From Cacajao melanocephalus (Eukaryota > Chordata > Mammalia > Primates > Pitheciidae): 64,000 nt of DNA. The notes beneath the pieces were generated by a model. The model worked only from the letters and a program-made list of their open reading frames with translations, did not search any database and was not told the DNA's origin. The stretch's first letter is position 1; each line of letters starts with the position of its first letter. Both the position numbers and the translations under genes were made by a program. Shown here piece by piece: positions 37,733-49,285 of this stretch. Location of the stretch: positions 1-64,000 of the forward strand of contig CAUYLG010013677.1 in NCBI GenBank assembly GCA_963573385.1. The letters run 5' to 3'.

Positions 37733-38923
37733 TCTCAAAAGAAGACATACAAGCAATCAAACAAAAAATGTTCCATTTCACTAATCATTAGAGAAACACA
37801 AATCAAAATCACAACGATATATCATCTCACACCAGAATGGCTATTATTAAAAAGTCAAAAAATAACAGATTCTGGCAAGTCTGCAAAGAAAAGGGAATGC
37901 TTATACACTGTTAGTGAGAATATAAATTAGTTCAGCCACTGTGGAAAGCTGTTTAGAGATTTCTCAAAGAACTTAAAACAGAGCTACCATTCAACCCAGC
38001 AATCCCATTAACTGGGTATATAGCCAAAGGTAAACAAACAATTCTACCAAAAAGACAAATGCACTCGTGAGCTCATCATAGTGTTATTTACAAAAGAAAG
38101 ATAAGGACTAAACCTAGGTGCCCATCAATGGTGGATTGGATAAAGTAAATGTTGTACATTTATACCATGGAATACTACACAGCCATAAAAAATAATGAAA
38201 TCATGTCCTTTGCAGCAATATGGATGCAGCTAGAAGCCATTCTCCTAAGCTAACTAAAGTAGGAAAAGAAAACCAAATACTACATGTTCTCACTTATAAA
38301 TGGGAGCTAAAAAATGAATACACATGGACATAAAAATGAGAACAACAGACACTGCAGACTACTAGAAGGGGAAAAATGGGAGGGAGCATGGGTTGAAAAA
38401 CTACCTGTTGGGTACTACGCTTACTACCTTGGTGATGGGATATATACCCCAAATCTCAGCATCATGCAATATACTCATGTAACAAACCTGCAAATGTACC
38501 CCCTCTATATGGTTTGGCTCTCTGTCCCCACCCAAATCTCACTTCTAATTATAATCTTCAAAATCCCCACAGGTCAAGGGCAGGACCAGGTGGAGATAAT
38601 TGGATCATAGGGGCAGTCTCCCCAATGCTGTTCTTGTGATAGTGAGTGACTTCTCATGAGATCTGATGTTTTTAAAAGCAACTGGCATTTCCCCTGCTAG
38701 CACTCACTCCATCCTGCCACCCTGTGAAGAAGGTACCTGCTTCTCCTTTGCCTTCTGCTATGATTGTAAGTTTCCTGAGGCACCCCCGGCAATGTGGAAC
38801 TGGGAGCCAATTAAACCTCTTTCCTTTATAAATTACCCAGTCTCAGGTATTTCTTCATAGCAGTGAGAACAGACTAATACACCCCTGAACCTAAGATAGA
38901 AGGTGAAATGATTAAAAAATACT
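37733..38923 (+). mobile_element. L1 3' end (ORF2 C-terminus and 3' UTR), split by an MST LTR
   Basis: The segment begins inside ORF2 (TTCTCAAAAGAAGACATACA) and runs through TACCATGGAATACTACACAG and CATGTTCTCACTTATAAATG to the 3' UTR GTAACAAACCTGCAAATGTA. After the LTR at 38505-38881 it resumes CCCCTGAACCTAAGATAG and an A-rich end near 38923. It is 5'-truncated and frame-damaged, hence dead. The text is close to primate-era L1 (PB/MA-like). Confidence 0.95.
38505..38881 (+). mobile_element. MST-type MaLR LTR inside the L1 3' UTR
   Basis: It starts CTATATGGTTTGGCTCTCTG and ends ATTACCCAGTCTCAGGTATT..GACTAATACA. CCCCT occurs at 38500-38504 and 38882-38886, a perfect 5-bp target-site duplication made from the L1 3' UTR. 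Confidence 0.95.
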
Positions 38924-39021
38924 GTGAACTTCCAATTGCTTGTAAATAAGGAAATACATATCCAAATCCAGAGTAGGGAGTCAGGGCAGAGGATGTATAA
39001 GAGGGGAGGGGAGAAGAGAAG

Positions 39022-39369
39022 TACCACAGACTGAATGTCGTGTCTCTGCCCCACCCCTAAATTCACATGTTGAAATCCTAACCTCCAAAGAGATTGTTTT
39101 TGGAGGTGGTGCTTTGGGGAGGTGATTACAGCATGAGCATAGAGGCTTCTTGAGTAATATTAGTACCCTATAAAAGAGGCTCTGGAGAGCTCTCTTGCCC
39201 CTTCTCCCACGTGAGTTTACAGGAATAACCAGAAAGCAGGCCCTCACCAGACACCAAACCTACTAGTACCTTGATCTTAGACTTCGCAACCTCCACAGCT
39301 GTTAGAAATAAATTTGTATTGTGTATTCCTCGCTAGGTCTATGGTGCTCTATTATAGCAGGCTAAGACA
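39022..39369 (+). mobile_element. MLT1 LTR
   Basis: The LTR reads TACCACAGACTGAATGTCG, ATTCACATGTTGAAATCC, CTATAAAAGAGGCTCTGGAG, CCTTGATCTTAGACTTC and AAATAAATTTGTATTGTG, closing GCAGGCTAAGACA. Confidence 0.92.
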
Positions 39370-39915
39370 GGAACAGATGGAGCAGGGGAGGAAAGAAGCA
39401 GAGAGGAAGGAAACTGATCTGCATCTTCAACATTTTCCACAGAAAGCTACAGCAATATGCAATTTTATCACTTACAAAATCTGCTTTCCCCAAATCTGTA
39501 GGATAATCTAAGTCTTTGCGGCCTTATAACAAGGATTCCCTTTCCTCTAGTTTCCAGTAACACATTCCTCATATTCATCCTTGATCCTTCAGAATTCTCA
39601 AAAAACACCCTTTTGTATCCTGCTAATGCTTCTTTACCTGAGCATATGGAATTGTCAAGTCAAAACTCCAGGTTAACAACTGCTGGAGAAAGAAACCTGG
39701 AGCTCCAGACTTCCAGGACATAGGTGATACGAACAGCCAATGGGAAAGCCTTTTTGCTAATGGTGACCAGCAACCAGAGGTAGCATAGAATAGGTAAAAA
39801 CACAAGTTTAAATCCTGTCTCTGCTGTTTACCGTCTGAGTGACCTTAAGTAATTCTTTAAGCCTCTCTGAGCTACAGTTTCCTCATGCGATATGAAGATG
39901 AAAATATCTATTTAT
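39370..39915. other. Unique sequence with a possible MIR scrap
   Basis: A TTTAAATCCTGTCTCTGC..GAGTGACCTTAAGTAATTC segment at about 39806-39898 followed by TACAGTTTCCTCATGCGA looks like the 5' half of a sense MIR interrupted by the Alu that follows. The rest is unassigned. Confidence 0.55.
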
Positions 39916-40212
<297 letters not shown>

Positions 40213-40601
40213 AAAATACCTACTCATACAGTTGTCTTCAGGGTTAAAAAGATATTGAAAGCAAAGTTCCTACCGCAGTGCCTGGCTTGAGGTAAATGTT
40301 CTTTAACTAGTATCTTAAAAGAAGTGATCTTCAAAGCTTCACAGCTAGTGTGGCAAAGAGAGAATCATTAACACTAACTAACAAATTTAAGGGACAGTCC
40401 ACACCAGTGGTTTAGGGAAAGCGGAGGCCAATGAAGCTGTACAGAGCCAGAAGTGAGATCGGCACACATTTACAGAGTGGGTAAAGTGTTATTTTGTTCT
40501 ACGTTCAAGAGTTTTTGAAGTTTATTTGGGAGCGTAATAGTCCAGTGTCAACATGAACACACATACATATACACACTCCAAGATACTGCTACCCTAAGAA
40601 C
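40213..40601. other. MIR 3' remainder and unique sequence
   Basis: The first 90 bases (GGGTTAAAAAGATATTGAAA, then GCAGTGCCTGGCTTGAGGTA) continue the sense MIR broken by the Alu. The remainder is unassigned. Confidence 0.5.
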
Positions 40602-40797
40602 AGTGGTACTCAAACTTTAGTGTGTATCAGCACCACCTGCAGGGCTTGTTAAAACAAGATTACTGGGCCCTAACCCCAAAGTTTCTGATTCTGCATGTAG
40701 GGGCAGGGCCACAGAAGAATTTACATCCTAGCAAGTTCCCGGGTGATGTTGCTGCTGCTGGTTCCAGGACCACAGTGTGAGAATCACTGCTCTAGAG
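40602..40797 (+). mobile_element. MER5A hAT fossil, nearly full length
   Basis: It opens ACAGTGGTACTCAAACTTTAG and closes CCAGGACCACAGTGTGAGAA TCACTG in two blocks, with GGGCTTGTTAAAACAAGATT between. It is the best MER5A in the window. Confidence 0.95.
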
Positions 40798-41317
40798 AAT
40801 GAGACAATACAGATCTTTTTTTTAAGTTCCATAGCATCCGACAAAGCAACCAATCAATAACCACATAAGATTAAAATGGCCTTTAAATAAGCATGAAGTA
40901 GTCAACATTTTTTTATACAATGCTCCTTACCAACTGGTTGAAATATAAGCCACCTGAAAGCTCTGAATTGAACCAAGCTACTTAGTAAATTGTAATTCAT
41001 AATATCCTTTTTCCTCCAAAAATTTAGAGCCTTATCTTGAAAAGCCTGCAAAACCTTTACCCATTTTATTAATACCAGCTGTTATGAAACATTACCGTAA
41101 ATCATGCTTCAGTTTTTTGCAGAGTGGTTCAATAAAGTGGGGATAATATAAGTTTGAGACAAACGCTTATTCTCATTGCCCAAGAGGATAAACAAAGGAT
41201 AAATTACATTCGAAGATTTCGACCTTAGCAGAATTTTGATGGCATTCGCTATCTACCAAAGCTAGTCAGCTACGGCCTTCTGGGAAAAAAAATTGAGCAC
41301 TTCTATTTCTTTTTCAG
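40798..41317. other. Unique sequence upstream of candidate microexon
   Basis: Non-repetitive DNA with no recognised family. Its last 18 bases form a good polypyrimidine tract and acceptor (CTATTTCTTTTTCAG). Confidence 0.5.
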
Positions 41318-41337
41318 GCTCACCATGGGACGACTAT
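41318..41337 (+). other. Candidate 20-nt microexon
   Basis: A strong acceptor (CTATTTCTTTTTCAG) is followed 20 nt later by a perfect donor (GTAAGT). The 20 nt read in three frames without stops; one frame reads SPWDDY and another includes an ATG in good Kozak context (CACCATGG). I do not recognise a host gene. The two sites could be coincidence, because a 20-nt frame carries little coding evidence. Confidence 0.2.
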
Positions 41338-41343
41338 GTAAGT

Positions 41344-41562
41344 AAACAATTTTTTTAAACAACATAAGGTCATATAATTCTTTTATTTTGCTCCATCAAC
41401 AGAAAAAAACTGGTGAAGCACTCTCAATGTTTATGTATTTTTAAAGACTTTTAAACATACCGATTTAATAACTCTTTATTGAATACTCTCTATTTACAGA
41501 AATGAAATAGACACAAAGATAGACATGAACTTACCTTCATGGTACTTAAAATACAGTACATT
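41344..41562. other. Unique AT-rich sequence
   Basis: No repeat recognised, apart from a possible old-LINE scrap near 41500-41555 (TAGACACAAAGATAGACATG, then CATGGTACTTAAAATACAG). Confidence 0.4.
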
Positions 41563-41738
41563 AAGTGTGTGTTAGTGTATGCATGTGTGTTAGTGTATGC
41601 ATGTTATTTTATGCATGTTACTGTATGCATGTATGTTATTGTGGGCATATGTGTTAGTGTATGCATGTGTGTTAGCATATGTATGTGTGTTAAGGATGTA
41701 TGTGTGTTAGTGTATGAATTATGTGTGTATATCTATAA
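41563..41738 (+). repeat. TG-rich minisatellite, roughly 16-bp unit
   Basis: Degenerate tandem copies of a TGTGTTAGTGTATGCA unit fill the tract, with variants such as TGTTATTTTATGCA and TGTTACTGTATGCA. No spacer/repeat alternation is present, so it is not a CRISPR-like array. Confidence 0.92.
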
Positions 41739-42059
41739 CATGTAGCCCACAGGAAAGAGCTATTTCCATACCATTCTATAAAAGATAATACTACATCTCT
41801 CACTCTGAGCATCCGGCTTGTGAATACCCACCCAGTTTACTTGCCTCTGCATTACGTTACATGAAGTTGGTAGTCCTTATTACCAACTCTGTAAAAGGCA
41901 TTCCATCCATACTCTTTCCTTTCTCCAACAAAACAATTCTCATGAAGGCCAATGATTAGTTTTGTGTTACTAAATCCAATTTTCATGTTTTCATTGCCCA
42001 TCTTATTTGATGTTTTCATGGCAATCACTAACGAACTATATCTCTCCTCCTGGAATCAT
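41739..42059. other. Unique sequence
   Basis: No repeat or coding signal recognised. Confidence 0.5.
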
Positions 42060-43115
42060 CTCTCCCTTTGCCTTTCATAGTTTATGCTGCTGACTTCTCT
42101 CCTAACTTCACTGGCTGGTCTCTCTCCTACTTCTCTAAAGGCACATCTTCCTCTGCCTGGACCACCTCCAGGCTTTCCTTAATTCAATTTCTCCTCAGTC
42201 TTTACTGTCTCCCTGAGACTCCTCACATCATAGTATCAATCACTCCCTAAATGCCAATTCTTCCAACTTAGATCTCAGTCCATAACCCTCCTCTCAGCTT
42301 CAGAGACATAAGACCAACACCCATTGCATTATCCTTCCCCTAAAATCTGACCCAATAGTTTCTACCTCGGCTGTACACAGTCTAGGAGACCTCCTTCTCT
42401 CTCCCGGCTCCAGACACAATGCATCACATATCTGTAACGCTTACTTCCTAAATGGTTTTTGAATTCTTTTGTCCCCATCTTCACTGCTACCATGCTAGTC
42501 CAAGGCACCACCCAGAGTCCCACAGCAGCCAGGTCTACACACCCACTCTGGCTCCCTCCAATATACTCTCCATGATGTGACCCACATAATCTTTTCAAAG
42601 TACAAATCTGACGATGTGACCTCTTATTTAAAACTCTCCATTGGTTTTCTCATTCTTGGAACAAAAGCAAATTCTTCAACACATCTATAATGCTCTGTAG
42701 AGTCTGGAATCTCTTTAATTCCCCAATCCCTGTTGCTCCACTCCTCCTTGCTCCATCAGCTCAAGCCACACCAGCTCCTTTCAGTTCCTTAAATGCACCA
42801 GGCTCCCACCGGCTGCAGGTGCTATTCACTGTCCCCTGCCCTCAGCCTACTTACTTAACGCCTGTTCATTCTTCTGCTGTCAGCCTAAAGCCCACCTTCT
42901 CGGGTAAGCTTTTCTTGCCCCTGAAGACTATGATCACATAACACCATGTACTTTCCCTGATGGCACCTATCACAGTTGTAATTTTATATTTATTAGTATG
43001 CTTAGTTGAATAATGTCAGTCTCCCACTCCAGACTGTAGAGCAGACTGCGATTGTTGTGTCATCTATTATATCTTTAGCACCTGGCACCGCCAGAAGCAA
43101 AATAAATACTGTAGA
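42060..43115 (+). mobile_element. Long L2 LINE 3' remnant
   Basis: Characteristic L2 text is recognisable along most of the length: CTCCATTGGTTTTCTCATTC, CAGCTCAAGCCACACCAGC, TTCTGCTGTCAGCCTAAAG, CTGATGGCACCTATCACAG and the 3' core CTTTAGCACCTGGCACCGCC ending AATAAATGAG. The first 500 bases are less certain. Short frames here are remnants or chance. Confidence 0.7.
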
Positions 43116-43514
43116 ATAAATGAGAGAACAAACAAGGAGTAGCTGAGAGTACATGAATGCAAACTCTGTAATAAATAACGTGCAGTTGGCTAACGAATAA
43201 TACGGACACTAAAGACGTGTACGTACTACCCACTCAAGGAAGCTACCAATCATACAAACGTGCGACTCTGGCGTGCTTCTGGCCGAATTGCCGATTTCTC
43301 CTCACTGGTGTGTTGGTGGAATCCATAGACTGGTGGCTTTGGGAGGACACTTCTCCCCAGAACTTCTTCTCTTATTACCTGATCCCAGGTCATCCACTAA
43401 TCCCATTTCTGTCCCTCAGCAGACTGCTCATCCATGAATCCAGCGTGACCCCCAAAAGACTCCTCACCTTTTTGTATCAGTTCCTTATGCTTATCAAAGA
43501 GAGAAAAGACACCT
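43116..43514. other. Unique sequence between two L2 pieces
   Basis: No element is recognised. It contains several CpG dinucleotides (ACGTGTACGTAC near 43215), unusual locally but too few for an island. A 125-codon plus frame at 43217-43594 runs on into the next L2 piece and has no motif. Confidence 0.45.
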
Positions 43515-43949
43515 TTCAGCATGGTAGTCAGGGCTCTTCACAATCTAGCAACCCCTGTTCAGCACCTCCTCTCTCCAGTCACCCCCACACCTAAGACATG
43601 GCATTCCAGCCCACTCATCTCCTCTAAGATCTCCAAATGTGTCACACTTGCTCTCCTCCCAGCCTTCGCCCAGGCTGTTACTCTGCTCAGGGCATTCTTC
43701 CCAATCGCCCCTCTCCACCCTTCATACCTCTGCTTGGCTGTCACCTCCTTTAAACAAATTTTGCTGTTATCCAATAAGGCCTGATTGGGTGTTTCTCCTT
43801 GGTGGGTCTTACGTAATCCTCCCTGATCATAGCATGCTTCACAGTGAAGTTTCATGGCCTGTGTACTTTTAGGTCTTCCTCACTAGTCCTTGAAAGAAGG
43901 GACTGTGTCTTTTTCAGAGTTACGTCCTTGAAGCTTAGCATGATGTGAG
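43515..43949 (+). mobile_element. L2 LINE 3' remnant
   Basis: The order CTCTTCACAATCTAGCAACC, CTCACACTTGCTCTCC-like text, CTGTTACTCTGCTCAGGGCA, CTTGGCTGTCACCTCCTTT and AGGGACTGTGTCTTTTTCAG matches the L2 3' region. It ends abruptly at the Alu target site. Confidence 0.75.
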
Positions 43950-43960
43950 AAGCCAATGGG

Positions 43961-44273
43961 GGATGGGCAGGGTGACTCATGCCTGTAATCCCAGCACTTT
44001 CAGAAGCCGAGGCAGGTGAAACACGAGGTCAGGAGTTTAAGACCATCCTGGCCAAGGTGGTGAAAACCCATCTCTACTAAAAATACAAAACTTAGCTGGG
44101 CACGGTGGCAGGTGCCTTTAATCCCAGCTACTTGGGAGGCTGAGGCTGGAGAATTTGCTTGAACCCGGGAGGGCAGAGGTTGCAGTGAGTCAAGATTGCA
44201 CCACTGCAATCCAGCCTGGGTGACAGAGGAAGTCTCTGTCTCAAAAAATAATAAATAAATAAATAAATAAATA
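43961..44273 (+). mobile_element. Alu with (AAAT)n tail
   Basis: A full-length Alu is flanked by AAGCCAATGGG at 43950-43960 and 44274-44284, a perfect target-site duplication. Its tail has become an AAAT microsatellite of about six units. Confidence 0.97.
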
Positions 44274-44284
44274 AAGCCAATGGG

Positions 44285-46634
44285 TAACTAATGCTTATCA
44301 AATGAATAGAGAGAAACTTCATCTTCTACTTATGCAGCGGCACAGTGTTTAGTCTGTACTATCATTTGGCAACTCTAACTATTAATAGTTCTTGTTCTAT
44401 TTGCTTCTACACAGATTCAGTACCATCGCAGAGATACCAAGATGCATTTCTTCCCTAATACTCATTCTGCAAAAATGCGTACTAGAAAATAACACCTTCT
44501 GTGCATTACTGAGTACAGGGCATTGTGTAGGCTTCTCTAAGTTCTGACGGGAAGAAAATAACTCTTCCAGAATGAATACAGTTTAAAATAATTCCCTCCC
44601 CACTAGTCCAAAGGCTTGCGCTTCATTATAGCACTTTCCAAGCAAGTTACAAGAAACACCACTATTCAGGATATTCATTGGTATTATGCACAAAAAAACT
44701 GGTCCAAGGTAAATATGCTTGGGAAACACTGGGCTAAACAAACTTGGGTATTTGTACTGGAGGACTTCTCAGAGTCTTTAACAAGTTAATCCACATCGTT
44801 AATTTCTAAGGTGTATAACACGCACACAGTTTCCCAAACATATTAAACCACAGAGCTCCACTCCACCATCATTTTGTGGATCATATTTAGGGACTAGTCT
44901 TCCATGGAACTCACATGGGGAAATGCTGCTTTATGAATTCTTTTTCTGTCTCATCATAAATCTTCTCTTATCTACAGTTAGAAACGGATTGCTGCCTCGT
45001 ATGGAACTATACCGTTCATCACTGTTGCATTCATTCATACATGCATCATATGAAGTGATTATCCACAGTCCCTGATTTGTGCCAGAATGCACACCGCTGA
45101 CTAGATTCTGTTTGGACACAGCTCTGCCTCTGAAAGATCTTTTCCACAAGGCAGAGTAAGCAAATGCCCATGATATGATACACTAGACAGTGTGCCAAAG
45201 AAATAGGCTATATCCTGCTGCCGAAAAGATACCCAAAAGTATGGAATGCATGTTTCCCATCTACCCTTTCCAGGATACAAAGTTAAGCTTTTCTTTTCTA
45301 TTTTCATTTTGAACACCGAAATGGCCCAGCTGGTTCTAAAGCTTTCCTGGGATCTCCCTGACACACACCCATAACACACACATACACCCCACACACAATT
45401 TAATTGAAGTAAGTCTTCCTAGAAAACTCCAAGTCTCTCGCAACCAACAACTTAAAATATATAATTTCTAAAGGACAACCAGACTATTACCCTCCAATAA
45501 ACCATTTTCATAAATCTGATATGACTAAAAGAAGGGGCAGACATGGAATCCACAGAACATGAGCTTCACAAGAGACTCCAACATGTGACCTAGCAGTGAC
45601 AGCAGAAGAGGGGACGGTCCCCACTAAATAGTTCAACACCCTCTGCTACCCAGGCCAACTTCTCCATGACTATGCTTGTGTTCACAGTGTAGAAGACCAC
45701 TGAACAGGACCTGTAGGACCCTGTATTCTACTGGATTTACAATAATACATTATATTTCCTGTTACACATCAGTAAGGCTTCAAAACTGAGAGCTGAGAAA
45801 AGCTAAATCCATTCTGGGTGTTAAAGCCACTGAATTATCTGCTCCTTACTATTCCTAATAGCATGTGAGCTGATCTAGTAGTTCAGTTGTGACCCTAGAA
45901 AATGTGTTCAATTGTACGAGCCTCAAAGCTATGCGTAGCCAAGTTTGGCCCGTTTGGGTTTGGGGAAGAGAGGGCAGAGGGAAGGGAGGCAGGAACCAAA
46001 TCCGGCCAACATTTATTGAGTGCTTACTTTTGTCTTGATCAATGTGGGATGAGGAAGGGGTGAAAGGTGGAAAATTTAAGGACAAGCGCTTCTTCCCTTG
46101 AGTCACTCCCTCTCTTAGGATGGGGACTGGCCCCTACACAAACAACCCTGACATCAGAGGAGAGCAGAGACAGGAGGGAAGGGCAGGCAAGGCCCTGCAG
46201 AGCCAGAAAGAAAGGCGTAGACAGAACAGCAGAGGATTGTGATAACAAATGAGCCACTCAATGTCAGTAAAGAAATGACCTTATCCTTGATGCTGCTCCT
46301 TCAAGGCAAATTTTATATTCAGCCACTTTGTTCTAGGCTGACGCTTGCTTGCACATTCTAAATAACAACAAACCTCCAATGCCTCTTTTGACCCTTAACT
46401 TTTAAAATTGCTGCTGTCACCGCTGAGGGGCTATCAATGAGCCACAGTATTTGTATGTCTTATCTACATCTGGAACCAAATGGTTTCAAAAAAAAATGGA
46501 GGGATGACCCACCCCGTCCCTGCCAACTCCTAGGTAACCAAACCCCTTCAACTTACTTTCATGTTAACCTCAAGAATAATGATAGATGGGGCTAAAAGAG
46601 ACGTTAAAGGTAAACAAGACTCCTGTAGTCCTTT
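44285..46634. other. Unique sequence, nothing recognised
   Basis: The longest repeat-poor stretch in this part of the window. A CA-rich degenerate tract lies at about 45360-45400 (ACACACCCATAACACACAC). Several 70-100 codon frames overlap without motifs or convincing splice sites. Confidence 0.55.
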
Positions 46635-46750
46635 TGGCTCATTCCTTCAACAATATTCACGCTAGCAGACAGAAAGATGAATAAGACATCCTCAAGTTGC
46701 TCCCAGTCTAACAGAGGAAGAGGACACACAAACAGATTGTCACAACAGGA
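46635..46750 (+). mobile_element. Old LINE/MIR-type fossil
   Basis: ATTCCTTCAACAATATTCAC, GAAAGATGAATAAGACATCC and CAAGTTGCTCCCAGTCTAAC follow the same ancient repeat as at 19078-19215, here without its GCCAGGCACTG core. Confidence 0.45.
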
Positions 46751-46751
46751 G

Positions 46752-46885
46752 AATAACAATGGCCGGCATCAAATGCTTCCATGTGCTGGTCTACATGTGT
46801 AACTTGTTTTATCATCACACTTTCATCATTCCCATTTTATGAATGACAAAACTGAGGCATAGATGGGAAACTGCTGGAATTCAAA
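46752..46885 (-). mobile_element. MIR SINE, antisense
   Basis: GTAACTTGTTTTATCATCAC, then CCCATTTTATGAATGACAAA and ACTGAGGCATAGATGGG form the antisense MIR core. Confidence 0.8.
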
Positions 46886-48337
46886 CCAAGGAAGTCTCCA
46901 GAGGCACATTTCTATGCCGCCACCTTGCACTCCAGTCCCACGTTCCCCACTTCTGCACGCACCTTCTGCCACCTCCTCCCAGCTCATTTCCCAGAATTTC
47001 ATATGAACTTTTTTTTTTTTATTTCTCTCCCCCGATTGTCATAAACCCACCCAGATGGCGATAAGAGGGAGCAGTGAGGTTGTGGCATGTGACTGGGTTT
47101 GACACTGTAGGTACAACACACGTGCTGCTCTTTTTAACTTTTTTAAAAACTCAAACCTTGGACTGTGGCCGGTGCAAATCATGCCTGACTCAGTAGAGCC
47201 AGAAATACAAGACAAATACATTGAAAACCTTTAGATGTAGCTGTAAGCCATTTAACGAGTGTCAGAGGAGGAACATGCCAGTCAATAATATCAAGACCTT
47301 GAATTCACACAAGTTTTTCCCCAAAGTATCGACGTATACCATATACAAATATACTCACTCTGGTCTTCAAAAACAGGAGAAGGGGCCTTGGCTTTCACTT
47401 CTGAATGAATGAATTCTAAGACTATTTTAATGTTTATCTGGGTAAACTGATAGTCTGATTAAAACTATTTACTTTGGTGTAGGGCTTTCTACTTTCCAGA
47501 ACTCCCAACACACATCTCATTTCATCCCCATAAAATCTCATGAGGCGGATTTTACCACATTACATAAATATGCTTTTTCTATAAAACATGATTCTATAAA
47601 AACATAATTTTTCTACAAAACAGTTACCGTGATTTGGAAAACAAACTATTAAGAGTTTACAGGCCAACATTGAGAGAAACCTTTTTTTTTTTTTTTTTTT
47701 GGAACTCTGTTTAAAGAAATGAAACCACCACACATCTTCCCAACCTTAGCAGTTTTTAAGACTGCTTAATATCAGTCACTCCAGTGGGCTTCCTAACCTC
47801 CCATTTTAGCCCCATTCACAGTGGGCTTCCCGGTGTTGAAAAGAAACACAGCATCTGAACTTCTGCACAATTGTGGCCTGACACTTGACTGATTATCTTA
47901 TTTCTACTTGCAGCTGTAGGTATTTGAGATTAAAGTAAAACAAACCACTTGATATACTGAAGAGTTTGAATTCTCCAGCTGCTAAGGCTGAGAGCTCATC
48001 TATCTAGACCCCGGGTCTACCAATTCTCAGTTAAAAACACTTGAAGAAAAACCCTCTCGAGAGAAAAAAGAAAAGAACTTCATGACTCAATTATAAAGCT
48101 GGGTGGTCATTAAATGCATTGAGGCCTTCCATGACAGTTTCACACCTAAATAGTGTAGGGTAAAGGAGGAAAGGGAAGGCCTATTTAACTCGTAGCTCTT
48201 CTTCCCAGCACAGCCACAGCACATGGCAAAAGCTGCATGGACTTTGAAATCTAACACAACTTCCCTGCTTAACCTTTCAGCCTCCTCCGCTATTAAGTAT
48301 TATGAGAAAACAATATCCACCAAAGAATTTACAGGGG
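46886..48337. other. Unique sequence with homopolymer runs
   Basis: No repeat family recognised. T-runs occur at 47011-47021 and 47682-47700, the latter about 19 long with no Alu or L1 body attached. Confidence 0.55.
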
Positions 48338-48764
48338 GTAACAGTCTCCTAGAGCCGCCATAACACAGTACCACCAACTGGGTGACTTAAACAACAGATT
48401 TATTGTCTCACAGTTCTGGAGGATGAAAGTCTGAGATCAAGGTGTTGACGGGCTGGTTATTCCTGTGGGCTGTTTGAAGGAGGGTCTGTTCTGGGTCTTT
48501 CTCTTTGGTTTGTAAATGTCCGTCTTCAAGTTCACGTGGTGTTCTTTCTGTATACTCATCTCTATCTAAATCTCCCCTTTTTATAAGGACACCATTGGAT
48601 TAGAGTCCACCCAATGACCTCTTTTTAATTTGACTTAACTCTTAACCTCCTAAGGACCCTGTATCCAAATGAAGTCACATTCCAAAGAACTGGGGTGAGG
48701 ATGTCAACATAAGAATCAAGACTGGGAGAATGGGAGACAGAGAAACATACTTCAACCCATAAAA
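48338..48764 (-). mobile_element. MLT1 LTR, antisense
   Basis: The LTR reads GTAACAGTCTCCTAGAGCC, GGTGACTTAAACAACAGATT, TGTCTCACAGTTCTGGAGG, TATAAGGACACCATTGGATT and ATCCAAATGAAGTCACATTCC, closing TTCAACCCATAAAA. Confidence 0.88.
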
Positions 48765-48934
48765 CTGGGAGATTGTTTAAGCCCCTGACATAATACACAT
48801 TCAAAAATTGGCTCTCTTCTTTCCAGCCTGGTGTTGCCATTGCCTGCCATATGACTTTGGGTAACGTGTATACCTCTCTGAAGCATAGGGTCCATACCTA
48901 TCAAATGAGGGGCTGGAATTACAGATTCTAAAGG
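48765..48934. other. Possible sense MIR piece
   Basis: CCATTGCCTGCCATATGACT, TTGGGTAACGTGTATACCTC and TCAAATGAGGGGCTGGAATT have the order of a sense MIR core, though diverged. Confidence 0.45.
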
Positions 48935-49285
48935 CTTCTTTTTATTATTATTATTGTACTTTGGGCTCTGGGGTGCATGTGCACATCCTGCATCCTGCAG
49001 GATTGTTGCATAGGTACACACATGCCATGGTGGTTTGCTGTCTCCATCCCAGCCCCGCCCCGCCCCCTGTTACCTACATCAGGCATTTCTCCTGGTGTTA
49101 TCCCTTCCCATCCTTCCCCCAAACTCCCCATCCCTCCTCTCCCCTCCCCTCTGACCTAGCCCTGTGAGTGTTGTTCCCATCCCTGTGTCCAAGTGTTCTC
49201 ATTGTTCATCACCCACCTATGCGTGAAAACATGTGGTGTTTGGTTTTCTGTTCCTTTGTCAGTTTGTTGAGAATGATGATTTAAT
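48935..49285 (-). mobile_element. L1 3' end, antisense
   Basis: TTTATTATTATTATTGTACT, GGGGTGCATGTGCACATCC, GGTACACACATGCCATGGTG, TGTGTCCAAGTGTTCTCATTG and GAAAACATGTGGTGTTTGG are the complement of an L1 3' UTR and ORF2 end. It is 5'-truncated. A GC-rich CCCCGCCCCGCCCCC stretch at about 49055 is part of this decayed L1 and not a promoter. Confidence 0.93.

Noticed and set aside
41503..41540. Strong minus-strand donor-like site (AAG/GTAAGT complement)
   Set aside because: The would-be exon runs into the minisatellite and the text resembles an old LINE fossil.
41563..41738. Regular repeats resembling a CRISPR-like array
   Set aside because: Units are contiguous and degenerate with no unique spacers, and the DNA is primate; it is a minisatellite.
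49050..49070. GC-box-like CCCCGCCCC cluster suggesting a promoter
   Set aside because: It sits inside an antisense L1 3' UTR with no CpG island, TATA box or transcript signal around it.
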